From: an uncultured Eubacterium sp.
GTDB lineage: Bacteria > Bacillota > Clostridia > Lachnospirales > Lachnospiraceae
DNA: 64,000 bases
Direction of reading: 5' to 3'
Assembly (NCBI GenBank): GCA_910584245.1
Contig: CAJTZF010000006.1
Location: 1-64,000, forward strand
This document shows, piece by piece, positions 15,187 through 23,742 of the stretch. The stretch's first letter is position 1. Each line of letters opens with the position of its first letter. The notes beneath the pieces are model-generated. The model was given only the letters and a program-made list of their open reading frames with translations, was not told where the DNA came from and did no database searches. A program made the translations under genes and the position numbers.

Positions 15187-17364
15187 GTGGAAAAGAAACA
15201 TAAGATTTTTTACTCCTTAATAATTATTTCTGCATTGGTAATTGTCTGTTTTGTTACCATCTTTTATATTTCTCAGATGAACCAGACAATTTCAGATAAT
15301 ATTATTGGTTCCATCAGTGAAATAGCGGAGCATGACAAATCCGCAATCCAGACTTACATAGAGATTTGCTGGGATGACTTGCATGAAATTGCAGACCGTT
15401 TTAAAAATAATGAATACAAAACAATTGAGGACATTGAAAAAAGAATGAACTTAGAATGTGCCTCCAGCAGTTTTTCTAATCTTTACCTGCTTGCGGAGGA
15501 TGGTACCCTTTACACAGACAAATATATTCCCCATGTTTCCGACGGCAATATCGTAAACCGTAACACGGATTTTCTTCCATACTTTGCTGACGGAGAGGAA
15601 AAAATTTTTGCGCGGTTTGATAACAAGGGTGACGAAGGGAGCCTCTCGAAAGAAATGATTCTTTATGGGATCCGGCTCGACCATTATGAAATAAAGGGAA
15701 CTAAAATGCTTGGTTTGATTGGAACAAGCGATATTTCAACGATACGGAATAAAATAGTTATTGACAGCTTCAAAAAGAATGGTAAAGCCCGTGGCCATAG
15801 TGCACTAATTGATATGAAGGGAAATTATATCATAGATGTTAATAAGGAGATTTATCCTAATAAGTCCGATAATTTATACGCACATTTAACAGAATCCGCA
15901 TATTCTGAACTGACAAATGAAGAAGTAACAAAAAAACTCAAAAGATCAGAAACCTTCGGTTTCTACCACACTCATGAGGGGGAAGAAGACAAAGAATTAT
16001 TTTATTTTATGCCCTTTAAAAAGGGGATGGATTTATATTTCATTACATCTGTCAACGAAGAAGTTTTTATGGAACAGACGAATACGTTTGTTACAATGAG
16101 CATGTCAATGCTTATTATTAGCATGGCGACGGTAATTATTATGCTTTTAATCGTCATGGTATACCAGAACAAAACGATCCGGACGACAGAAAAGGCGAAA
16201 TCACAAAAAGAGTTTCTCTCTAACATGAGCCACGAAATCCGTACTCCATTAAACGGCCTGATCGGTGTAAATCATTTGATTATGGCACATATTGACGACG
16301 ACAGCCAGAAACAACAAATAAAAGAATGGCTAAAAAAATCCGACAGCACTGCCAATTATCTTCTGTCACTTGTAAACGATATTTTGGATATGTCGAAGTT
16401 ACAGGCGGGCAAAGTGGATCTTATAATTGAGCCGTTACTAATTCCCGCCATGATTGATGATATTTTCTCTATGCAGGCAGAAAATATCAAAAGCCGCGGC
16501 GTAGAATTTATAGTAGAAAAAGAACTGCCTGAGCCCTGTGTGGAAGCGGATGCCACCCGCATCAAACAAATTTTAATGAATATTGTCGGCAATGCGGCAA
16601 AATTCACTCCAAAAGGCGGATATATTAAACTCACGGTAAGGCAGGCCAAAACAGATGATACGCATGTAAATACCATTTATACATGTGAAGACACCGGTAT
16701 CGGTATTTCTAAAGAATATATTGGAAAAATCTTTGACTCCTTCAGCCAGGAGCGAAATAAAAACACAAATGGCATCAAGGGGACCGGACTGGGCATGGCA
16801 ATCAGTAAACTGCTCGCCAACGCAATGGGCGGCGATATCGTAGTAGAAAGTGAACTAAATGTAGGAAGCACCTTTACCGTCACAATCCCCTCTGCCATTG
16901 TAAAAGATATGCCAGATTATTTAAAAAATAGCGGAAATGAACAGGAAACAGAGACCCACATTGTACCGGTAAATAATGAAGCAAACAAACCATTAAAGAT
17001 TCTTGTGGCAGAAGATGTAGAACTAAATGCAGAAGTCCTGCTTGAAATTCTCGCACTGGAAGGCTTTGAAACAGCCCACGCGAAAAATGGCAAAGAAGCT
17101 GTCGACCAATTCCAGGCATCCGAACCAGGTGAATTTGACATTATACTCATGGATATGCAGATGCCTGTTATGGACGGCTGCACAGCGGCGAAAGAAATAC
17201 GAAAGTTAAATAGGGAAGACGCAAAATCCGTCATGATTTATGCCTGCACCGCCAACACGTTCCAGGAAGACCGGGACATGGCGATAGCAAGCGGTATGGA
17301 TGACTTCCTGACAAAACCGATTGATATCAATATGTTGTTGAAAAAAATAGGTAGAAACCTTTGA
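15187..17364 (+). CDS. Membrane hybrid sensor histidine kinase/response regulator
   Basis: Start GTG at 15187 with AGAGG upstream; 725 residues. The order is helix 8-28, an extracellular sensor region of about 270 residues (CACHE-like, TLYTDKYIP, ALIDMKGNYIID), and helix about 302-326. Then come the dimerisation/phosphoacceptor segment NMSHEIRTPLNG (His349), an HATPase domain (IVGNAAKFTP, EDTGIGIS, GTGLGMAIS) and a C-terminal receiver with DIILMDMQMPVMDG (Asp about 655). The receiver fused to the kinase may pass phosphate on or act as output, because no effector domain follows. The signal is unknown. It is divergent from the XRE-AgrC unit across a shared regulatory region. Confidence 0.93.
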   Translation: MEKKHKIFYSLIIISALVIVCFVTIFYISQMNQTISDNIIGSISEIAEHDKSAIQTYIEICWDDLHEIADRFKNNEYKTIEDIEKRMNLECASSSFSNLYLLAEDGTLYTDKYIPHVSDGNIVNRNTDFLPYFADGEEKIFARFDNKGDEGSLSKEMILYGIRLDHYEIKGTKMLGLIGTSDISTIRNKIVIDSFKKNGKARGHSALIDMKGNYIIDVNKEIYPNKSDNLYAHLTESAYSELTNEEVTKKLKRSETFGFYHTHEGEEDKELFYFMPFKKGMDLYFITSVNEEVFMEQTNTFVTMSMSMLIISMATVIIMLLIVMVYQNKTIRTTEKAKSQKEFLSNMSHEIRTPLNGLIGVNHLIMAHIDDDSQKQQIKEWLKKSDSTANYLLSLVNDILDMSKLQAGKVDLIIEPLLIPAMIDDIFSMQAENIKSRGVEFIVEKELPEPCVEADATRIKQILMNIVGNAAKFTPKGGYIKLTVRQAKTDDTHVNTIYTCEDTGIGISKEYIGKIFDSFSQERNKNTNGIKGTGLGMAISKLLANAMGGDIVVESELNVGSTFTVTIPSAIVKDMPDYLKNSGNEQETETHIVPVNNEANKPLKILVAEDVELNAEVLLEILALEGFETAHAKNGKEAVDQFQASEPGEFDIILMDMQMPVMDGCTAAKEIRKLNREDAKSVMIYACTANTFQEDRDMAIASGMDDFLTKPIDINMLLKKIGRNL

Positions 17365-17452
17365 TTATATAAATAAGATAATAGCTATTACGGGCAGCTT
17401 TGAGACCAGGGATGCTGCCGATATCCTCTATAGAAGGTTATTTTCAATATGG

Positions 17453-17484
17453 CCCCTTATTTTTGCACAGTAAAAAATAAGGGG
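17453..17484. other. Stable inverted repeat after the hybrid kinase
   Basis: CCCCTTATTTTT and its complement AAAAAATAAGGGG enclose GCACAGT. The stem is strong but is followed by AGCTATCC, not by T residues, so it is not a classic terminator; the T-run lies inside the stem. It may protect the 3' end of the kinase mRNA. Apart from it, the stretch 17365-17631 holds nothing I recognise. Confidence 0.45.
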
Positions 17485-17631
17485 AGCTATCCATATCCTG
17501 TCCTTTATTCAAGCATTCGGCAGCACCATTTTCGATGAGAACGGTAACGTCAACTTATTTCTAATTGCAATGGATCCACAGGTAGCACGCCTCACGATTA
17601 ATGTGAACAATAGTTGATGCTAATAAGTTAA

Positions 17632-17964
17632 CTAATTAATGTGTGCGAGCTCATACGCAAGTTCCAACAAATCTTCCACCTTTTCCAGTACGCTTGGTTC
17701 AAATTTTTCCAGTGTGGCTGCAATGCCTTCATCAAATTTTGTATTTCCACGGCCAGTCATAATATAATCTGCGCTTACATCCAATGCATTTGCCAGGTTC
17801 ACTAAAGTGTTTGCGGAAAAACCTTTCTCATTCCTCTCAATCTCGAATAGAAACTTAGAAGATATATTTGCTAACTCAGCCAAGCGTTCTCTGGAATATC
17901 CCCGGTCGAGTCGGAGCTGCATAATACGAAACCCGATCTCTTTGTTTTTTAATCCTTTTTTCAT
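17632..17964 (-). CDS. XRE family helix-turn-helix regulator
   Basis: I choose the ATG at 17962-17964 (AAAGGAG nine bases upstream) over a longer frame starting at 18054. The 110-residue protein has a classic XRE HTH at about 8-63 (IGFRIMQLRLDRGYSRERLA, ISSKFLFEIERNEKGFS, LANALDVSADYIMTG). A helical tail (LEKFEPSVLEKVEDLLELAY) follows, as in small SinR/ImmR-like repressors. A perfect 12-bp palindrome lies 24 bp before the start, suggesting autoregulation. It sits between the hybrid kinase and the LytTR regulator in the Agr region. Targets unknown. Confidence 0.88.
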   Translation of the reverse strand: MKKGLKNKEIGFRIMQLRLDRGYSRERLAELANISSKFLFEIERNEKGFSANTLVNLANALDVSADYIMTGRGNTKFDEGIAATLEKFEPSVLEKVEDLLELAYELAHIN

Positions 17965-17987
17965 ATTCGTGATCTCCTTTAGTAGAA

Positions 17988-17999
17988 ATTGTATACAAT
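17988..17999. promoter_or_regulatory. Perfect palindrome upstream of XRE gene
   Basis: ATTGTATACAAT, a perfect 12-bp palindrome, lies 24 bp before the start of the XRE gene at 17964. Position and symmetry fit an operator for autoregulation. Confidence 0.45.
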
Positions 18000-18196
18000 A
18001 AACTACTTGAAAACAATGTAAAATAATTCTAAACCATCTCACATATTGTTCCACTTCTATTGTACCTTTTCTTCTACTCAGGAATGATTTTATTTACTCA
18101 AACGGGTTTTTTACTAACCCAACCTATCCGAACAAGCCTGGATTCACATTTCCGTTTCACTTTGTCCGGCCTTTTACAAAGTTGATGAAATACTCT

Positions 18197-18928
18197 TTAT
18201 TTCCGTGTCTCCAGCACTTTGTCCATAAAAGCCTTTTTCATAATCGGACCTATTTCGAGAACATCCTGGATTCCCTTCAAATAAATAAATCGGTTGACGG
18301 AATCTACTTTTTTGACATACGACATATTCACAATCGTTCCGCGGTTGCATTTTACAAAATTATCATTGTCAAGCTCCTCCAGCATGGATTTGCAAGATTT
18401 ATATGGCACACACAAGCACTCTTCCGCCGTTTTAATATAAAGCTTATGCTTCCTGCTTTCTATGTATATAATTTCATCTACTGCAACCATTTGCAATAAA
18501 CCGTCAACATGAAAAATAATATTGCGCTTTTTCTCATCTACCGTACGGTATTTAATAGCTTCCTGAATCGTCTCCCTCACCTTCTTGGCGTCAAACGGCT
18601 TTTCTATAAAACGGTAACAGTGTACAGCTGAATACATATAAATCTTAGGGTCGTAGAGTGAGGTAATAACAATAATAGGGGTAAATAAATACTTTTCAAT
18701 CGTCCGCAAATTTTGTGCAAAATCTGCTCCAGATTGATCCCCCATCGTCTCTGGATGTAATATAATATCCACTAAAAACAAGTCAATCGTCCTCTTCATC
18801 GCAATTGCATAGGCTTCATCTTCGCCGGAAACCGCATATACGTCGGCGTCAGGCTGCACCTGCTTTACCAGTTCCTCCAATATCCTCCTCGACTCCTCTT
18901 TATCTTCCAGAATCAATACTTCTTTCAA
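18197..18928 (-). CDS. LytTR family response regulator (AgrA-like)
   Basis: The 243-residue protein has a receiver domain at 1-125: acidic pocket LEDKEE, phospho-acceptor Asp54 in FLVDIIL, Lys in IEKPFD. A LytTR DNA-binding domain follows at 140-240 (IIYIESRKHKLYIKT, KCNRGTIVNMSYVKKVD). LytTR regulators are the output of AgrC-type kinases, so this is the probable partner of the kinase at 13289-14551, although 3.6 kb and two other genes lie between. Expected targets include agrB/agrD. Direct-repeat AgrA-type sites upstream of agrB could not be identified with confidence. Confidence 0.92.
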   Translation of the reverse strand: MKEVLILEDKEESRRILEELVKQVQPDADVYAVSGEDEAYAIAMKRTIDLFLVDIILHPETMGDQSGADFAQNLRTIEKYLFTPIIVITSLYDPKIYMYSAVHCYRFIEKPFDAKKVRETIQEAIKYRTVDEKKRNIIFHVDGLLQMVAVDEIIYIESRKHKLYIKTAEECLCVPYKSCKSMLEELDNDNFVKCNRGTIVNMSYVKKVDSVNRFIYLKGIQDVLEIGPIMKKAFMDKVLETRK

Positions 18929-19066
18929 TTAAACACGCCCCTTCCGATATAGTCGTAGTGACTATGCCATTTTTCTTTGTCTGAATGCTTTTATTTCAAG
19001 CGTTCTTAGAACATTTCTCATATCTTTCAACAGATGTAGCCGTTTGGAGGTTTGCGCTTATCTTAG

Positions 19067-20068
19067 CTATTTCTTTAACTTAAAAGTAAACAATTTCATT
19101 TCCCAATGTTCCAAATAATAATCGTTTTTATAATACGATTTCAGTATTAAATTCTTTTTCTTATATTTCTTCAATTTTAAGTTTTTAATGTTAAATACAC
19201 CGGTTTTATTCGCTTTTACCTTCTTTATTAGCTTTTGTCCCTTAGGGCTGGCATAATAAAGTGCAACCCACAGGTTTTTATCTGCTTTTCCGGCTATCTT
19301 TTTTGTCTTACTGGTAATCTTTGCCACTTTTTTAGGGGAAGTTACTTTCAGTATCTTCTTCACATTGTATTTTTGAAGATCAATGGTTTGCTTTAGCCAC
19401 TTTTTATCTCCTGCTAACTGTTGAGGTAATTTTGTAGTTAATTCCGCTTTTGTCAGGTCATTCCCCTGTAAATAAGTATCATGGCCAGCTAGCTTTGTAT
19501 GTTTCGTTAAATCTGGCAAAGTGCTTATATTAGCATTTGCTGCACTCAAGCCACTCAGTTCTGTCATCCCCTCAATCGGACTTAAATCTGTTACTGTATT
19601 GGGAAGCCTAAGGTATTGCAGTTGAGTTAGGCTACGTAGCTCCTCAATACTCGTGATACAAAAATACTCTAGACCGATAGTGGTTAAATTTTTTAAATTT
19701 CCTAACGGTTTAATATCTGTAATATTATTTCTCCCAAGATGGAAGTAACGTAAATTTATTAATTTTTCTATTCCCTGAAGAGAAGCAATTTTCTCCTCTT
19801 CCTTTCTACCCAGATCATTTTCTGTTAATATGTCCTGTGATAGTACTTCCACTTTCTGTGCCTCTTCCTCTGTAAAAGTACTGCCTGGCGCCTTTCCCAA
19901 CCCTTTCAGAATCAGCTGATAAAGATTTTTATCCGGTATTCCCGTTTCATCATTCCGTATGACGTCGGGGCCTGCCGCTTTAACAAGACCTCTAAACGAA
20001 GGCAGACTTCCCAGCAAAACCGAAAATACCATTATTAAAATAACAGCTCTTTTTATTATTCTATTCAT
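19067..20068 (-). CDS. Secreted leucine-rich repeat protein
   Basis: The 333-residue protein starts with a signal peptide (NRIIKRAVILIMVFSVLLGS, cleavage near FRGLVKAAG). A helical cap (about 35-90) leads into internalin-like LRRs of about 21-22 residues with the pattern L-x-x-L-x-x-L-x-x-N-x-I (LINLRYFHLGRNNITDIKPL, LKNLTTIGLEYF, LTQLQYLRLPNTVTDLSPIE; about 95-185). A very Lys-rich C-terminal beta domain (about 235-333) resembles bacterial Ig-like repeats. There is no LPXTG anchor; the basic tail could bind the envelope. It lies downstream of the pyr operon on the same strand but 52 bp away. Role unknown, probably surface adhesion. Confidence 0.8.
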   Translation of the reverse strand: MNRIIKRAVILIMVFSVLLGSLPSFRGLVKAAGPDVIRNDETGIPDKNLYQLILKGLGKAPGSTFTEEEAQKVEVLSQDILTENDLGRKEEEKIASLQGIEKLINLRYFHLGRNNITDIKPLGNLKNLTTIGLEYFCITSIEELRSLTQLQYLRLPNTVTDLSPIEGMTELSGLSAANANISTLPDLTKHTKLAGHDTYLQGNDLTKAELTTKLPQQLAGDKKWLKQTIDLQKYNVKKILKVTSPKKVAKITSKTKKIAGKADKNLWVALYYASPKGQKLIKKVKANKTGVFNIKNLKLKKYKKKNLILKSYYKNDYYLEHWEMKLFTFKLKK

Positions 20069-20120
20069 ATTTTTTCACTCCTTCTAAAAAGTATCCGTAT
20101 CGTGACATTTCCACCGTTTC

Positions 20121-21023
20121 TTATGCTACAATACCCACGATGTCCGTTATGCCCGATAACCCTTCTTTCTCCACATATTTCTCCAATCCATCCACGATAT
20201 CGGAAGCCGCACATGGATTAAAAAAACTTGCCGTGCCGACTGCGACCATCGTAGCCCCCGCCATAAGAAATTCCAGGGCATCTTCTGTATTCTGAATCCC
20301 TCCCATGCCAAGAACCGGGATTTTTACAGCATGCGCCACCTGGTAAACCATCCGGACTGCAATTGGCTTCACACACGGCCCGGACATCCCTCCCGTCTGA
20401 TTGGCGAGCGCAAACGTCTTTCTCGCGACGTCAATCTTCATGCCCGTCAGCGTATTAATCAGGGATACGCCGTCCGCGCCGCCGGCCTCGACCGCCCTCG
20501 CCATTTCCGCAATATCCGTTACATTGGGACTAAGTTTCATAATGACGGGCTGCTTCGCTTTCTGCTTAACTGCTCTCGTAATGTCTTCTGCACATTTCGG
20601 ATCCTGCCCAAAGGCAATCCCGCCCGCTTTCACGTTAGGACAGGATATGTTGATCTCCAGCATGTCCACCTGCTCCCCGGCAAGACGTTCCACTACCTCG
20701 ACATATTCTTCCTTAGAACGTCCGCACACATTAACAATAATTCTTGCCTTCTGTCCGTGCAAAAAAGGAAGATCTCTCTCGATAAAGGTTTCAATTCCCG
20801 GGTTTTGCAATCCAATTGCATTCAACATACCCGCGTGCGTTTCCGCAATGCGGGGCGTGGGGTTCCCCTCCCACGGAATGCTGGAGACCCCCTTTGTCGT
20901 CACGGCCCCCAGCTTATTTAAGTCTATGAACTCACTGTATTCCATACCGGAACCAAACGTACCGGATGCCGTTGTCACCGGGTTCTTAAACGTAAGACCG
21001 GCAAAATTAACTTCCAGACTCAT
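20121..21023 (-). CDS. pyrD: Dihydroorotate dehydrogenase, catalytic subunit (class 1B)
   Basis: The 300-residue flavoenzyme oxidises dihydroorotate to orotate. FMN- and substrate-binding motifs are visible: KNPVTTASGTFGSG near the start, NAIGLQNPGI, and EINISCPNVKAGG with the catalytic Cys characteristic of class 1 enzymes. VLGMGGIQNTEDALEFLMAGA near the end binds phosphate. The directly upstream gene encodes the PyrK electron transfer subunit, so the pair forms the NAD-dependent PyrDB/PyrK complex. A GGGAG site precedes the ATG. It is the last pyr gene of the operon. Confidence 0.96.
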   Translation of the reverse strand: MSLEVNFAGLTFKNPVTTASGTFGSGMEYSEFIDLNKLGAVTTKGVSSIPWEGNPTPRIAETHAGMLNAIGLQNPGIETFIERDLPFLHGQKARIIVNVCGRSKEEYVEVVERLAGEQVDMLEINISCPNVKAGGIAFGQDPKCAEDITRAVKQKAKQPVIMKLSPNVTDIAEMARAVEAGGADGVSLINTLTGMKIDVARKTFALANQTGGMSGPCVKPIAVRMVYQVAHAVKIPVLGMGGIQNTEDALEFLMAGATMVAVGTASFFNPCAASDIVDGLEKYVEKEGLSGITDIVGIVA

Positions 21024-21043
21024 ATAAAACTCCCTTCATTCTT

Positions 21044-21850
21044 TTATAACTCGATATGCGTAGATAAAAATACCGGCCCATCCTTGCACACCCGCTTATT
21101 GTTCACTTTCGAGTGCGAATCCTTTTCGACAGACTGGCACACACATCCCAGACAGGCGCCTACCCCGCACGCCATGCGTTCTTCCATCGAAATATAAGCA
21201 GGAATTCCCCGCTCCGCTCCAAAAGCCTTTACGCCCCGAAGCATTGGCACAGGTCCACAGGCACAAATCACATCGGCAAATGGTTGTCCGGGCACAGTAT
21301 TTTTATAGTGCTTTGCCGCCGCGTCGATCACCGTCCCCTTCGTGCCTATACTGCCGTCATCGGTCGCAAGGACTACTGTCCCATACTTTTCAAACTCATC
21401 CTTTAAAAACAGATTTGAATCACGGTAACCAAGCACTGCTGTCACATCTCCATGCAGCTGCTTGGCAAGCTCCAGCATCGGAGGAATCCCGATTCCGCCT
21501 CCGATCAAAAGACACCGGCTCTGCGCGGAATAACGGCTTTGGCACTCGATAAACCCATTCCCCAGCGGTCCCATCACCTCAAGCGCATCCCCGGCTGAAA
21601 GCCTGGAAAATTGCCTGGTGCCCTCTCCAACGACACGGTACACGAGGCGCAAAAGCCCGCGTTCATAATCAAGCTCACAAATACTGATCGGCCTTGGCAG
21701 CAAATGATCCCTGTCACTGCAATACAATGACACAAACTGTCCTGGAACAGCATGCTCCACAATACCTGGCGCCTCCAGCCACATACTATAAATCTCGGGA
21801 GCCAGCTTCACTGACTCCCGAACAATACACAGACCTTTCACTTTACACAT
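21044..21850 (-). CDS. pyrK: Dihydroorotate dehydrogenase electron transfer subunit
   Basis: PyrK carries FAD and a [2Fe-2S] cluster and passes electrons from dihydroorotate via PyrD to NAD. The sequence has the ferredoxin-reductase flavin motif RPISICEL, a GGGIGIPPMLELAK nucleotide-binding turn and the C-terminal cluster ligands in CGVGACLGCVCQS. I set the start at 21848-21850 (268 residues) because GGGGAG lies seven bases upstream; five codons further an alternative ATG has no spaced site. It follows the lipoprotein gene without a gap and precedes pyrD by 20 bp. Confidence 0.94.
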   Translation of the reverse strand: MCKVKGLCIVRESVKLAPEIYSMWLEAPGIVEHAVPGQFVSLYCSDRDHLLPRPISICELDYERGLLRLVYRVVGEGTRQFSRLSAGDALEVMGPLGNGFIECQSRYSAQSRCLLIGGGIGIPPMLELAKQLHGDVTAVLGYRDSNLFLKDEFEKYGTVVLATDDGSIGTKGTVIDAAAKHYKNTVPGQPFADVICACGPVPMLRGVKAFGAERGIPAYISMEERMACGVGACLGCVCQSVEKDSHSKVNNKRVCKDGPVFLSTHIEL

Positions 21851-21854
21851 ATGT

Positions 21855-22793
21855 TTACTCCCCATCCTGCGACTCTCCGTCTAACTCACTTATATCCTTT
21901 GCCTCCAGCGCCTCCTTCGGAATCTCAAAATCAGCGGCCGAATTAATATTTGAATAGGAAAGCTTCATATTCATATCCGACGTCTCAATATTCATAGCGG
22001 GAATTTCCGCTTGTTCGCCTCCCTCTGCTTTTGCCAGATCGCTGATTGATCCCATCAAGGACTTCATCATCTTGTTCATAAATTCAGTCATAGAATACTC
22101 AATATGAGAAATATTTTCCGTTTCACGGTCAATAAATATCGTCATTGTGATATCCCCGACCTCTTTTACCATAGCATTCAGAATCTCCTCCATCTGACTT
22201 TCGTCCTCTCCTGCCAGTCCTAGGGAAGAACCCATAGAGGAGGACATGGATTTTATCATATCCTTGATTGCATCACCGGAAATCGTATAATCGTATACGA
22301 GATATTTCTTGCCCTCTTTTTCCTGGTCGTCTTTTTTCACATATTTCGATATATCGTCTACGAGCTGCTTTGCCATATTATCCATACCGGAAACTGCCAT
22401 CGCCTCGTCCATATTGCCAAGTTCCATTTTACTCCATTCATCGTCCACTTTCGTATAAGTCACATACTTGTCATTTTCCTTCGCAATATAAGATTCCGAT
22501 TTGACAGACGTTCCCGCACTGTTTAATGTCGACACGACCTTTGTCTTGACCGGGTCCATGAACATCGTACTTGTTATATCCATATCCATGTCGACGTCCT
22601 GGGAAAAGTCACCGATCGATACTTTCATCTTTCCGCTCATCTTCGCCGTTATATCACAGTTCTTCGCCTCATTCAAATTTTTTACAGAGGCGGTCAGCAA
22701 TGCTTCATCTGACTTGCCTCCACAGCCGGCCAGACACACCGCAGACAGAACTATACACATAAACAGACTCAAAAATCTCCTCATCTTTTTCAT
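21855..22793 (-). CDS. Lipoprotein of unknown function within the pyr operon
   Basis: From the ATG at 22791-22793 (GAGG upstream) the 312-residue protein starts with a lipoprotein signal: MKKMRRFLSLFMCIVLSAV, lipobox CLAGC. It is therefore anchored outside the membrane. The body is Met-, Asp- and Ser-rich and looks like the DUF6612/LolA-like lipoproteins of Firmicutes (SVKNLNEAKNCDITAKMSG; a long run of short beta strands; the end DFEIPKEALEA). It lies tightly between pyrF and pyrK on the same strand, an unexpected position for an envelope protein. Function unknown; whether it belongs to pyrimidine metabolism is doubtful. Confidence 0.8.
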   Translation of the reverse strand: MKKMRRFLSLFMCIVLSAVCLAGCGGKSDEALLTASVKNLNEAKNCDITAKMSGKMKVSIGDFSQDVDMDMDITSTMFMDPVKTKVVSTLNSAGTSVKSESYIAKENDKYVTYTKVDDEWSKMELGNMDEAMAVSGMDNMAKQLVDDISKYVKKDDQEKEGKKYLVYDYTISGDAIKDMIKSMSSSMGSSLGLAGEDESQMEEILNAMVKEVGDITMTIFIDRETENISHIEYSMTEFMNKMMKSLMGSISDLAKAEGGEQAEIPAMNIETSDMNMKLSYSNINSAADFEIPKEALEAKDISELDGESQDGE

Positions 22794-22818
22794 TTTTTCC
22801 TCACTTTCTGAGAACTTC

Positions 22819-23742
22819 TCATTCTCCAATGCATGATTTAATATCTTCCTTCATAGCAAGTGCTGCTGCCCTCGCTGCCTCCGCATAACCGCTATCACCG
22901 TATTTCCCATACGCCGGCTGCTTATAAGCTGCGATGATACCTCTGGATGAATTCACAATTGCACCTAAACCATCTTCATTAAAATATGGAACAAGATCTT
23001 TCGCTGTTCCTCCCTGCGCACCATACCCAGGAACAAGAATATAAGATTTTGGCATTATCTTACGCAATACTTCTCCCATTTCGGGATACGTAGCCCCCAC
23101 AACGGCTCCCACATAACTGTAGGAATCGCCCATACACTGTTTGGCCCACTCTGCCACATGCTCGCCGACCAATTCGTACAGCGGTTTTCCATCTATCTTC
23201 CGGTCCTGGAACTCGCCGCTCGATGGGTTCGAAGTCTTCACGAGAATAAACAAGCCTTTCTTCTCCTCCTTGCAGACATCAATAAATGGCTGGATTCCAT
23301 CAATCCCCAAATACGGATTTACAGTAATAAAATCCTCTCCAAAAGCAGAAAGCTTCTTCCCGCCGACCTGGACAGTCCCGATATGCCCCGCGGCATACGC
23401 CGCCGAGCTCGACCCGATATCACTTCGCTTGACATCTCCGATCACTACCAGACCTTTTTCTTTACAATAATCTACGGTGCGCTGAAACGTCTGAAGCCCT
23501 GGAACCCCAAACTGCTCGTACATCGCAATCTGTGGTTTTACTGCCGGTACAATATCGCAGATAGCATCTACAATCCCCTTATTGTATTGCCAAACTGCCT
23601 CTGCCGCTGCCTCCAGCGTTTCCCCGTACTCCTTTAGAGCTCTCTCCTGCAAAAACCCCGGGACAAAATCCCACATCGGGTCCAGTCCGACTACAATCGG
23701 CGCTTCCAGTTTCTGAATCCGGTCAATTAAAACATTTATCAT
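22819..23742 (-). CDS. pyrF: Orotidine 5'-phosphate decarboxylase (long form)
   Basis: It converts OMP to UMP. The 307-residue product (start 23740-23742, AAAGGAG seven bases upstream) is the long type of the family. It shows the substrate-binding IVVGLDPMW, the catalytic region VVIGDVKRSDIGSSS (Asp and Lys of the D-x-K-x-x-D triad) and the phosphate loop LVPGYGAQGG. The start lies 20 bp inside the end of pyrC, so both are translationally coupled. Confidence 0.95.
   Translation of the reverse strand: MINVLIDRIQKLEAPIVVGLDPMWDFVPGFLQERALKEYGETLEAAAEAVWQYNKGIVDAICDIVPAVKPQIAMYEQFGVPGLQTFQRTVDYCKEKGLVVIGDVKRSDIGSSSAAYAAGHIGTVQVGGKKLSAFGEDFITVNPYLGIDGIQPFIDVCKEEKKGLFILVKTSNPSSGEFQDRKIDGKPLYELVGEHVAEWAKQCMGDSYSYVGAVVGATYPEMGEVLRKIMPKSYILVPGYGAQGGTAKDLVPYFNEDGLGAIVNSSRGIIAAYKQPAYGKYGDSGYAEAARAAALAMKEDIKSCIGE

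Noticed and set aside
17453..17484. Strong hairpin as intrinsic terminator of the hybrid kinase
   Set aside because: No T-tract follows on either strand; reported only as an inverted repeat.
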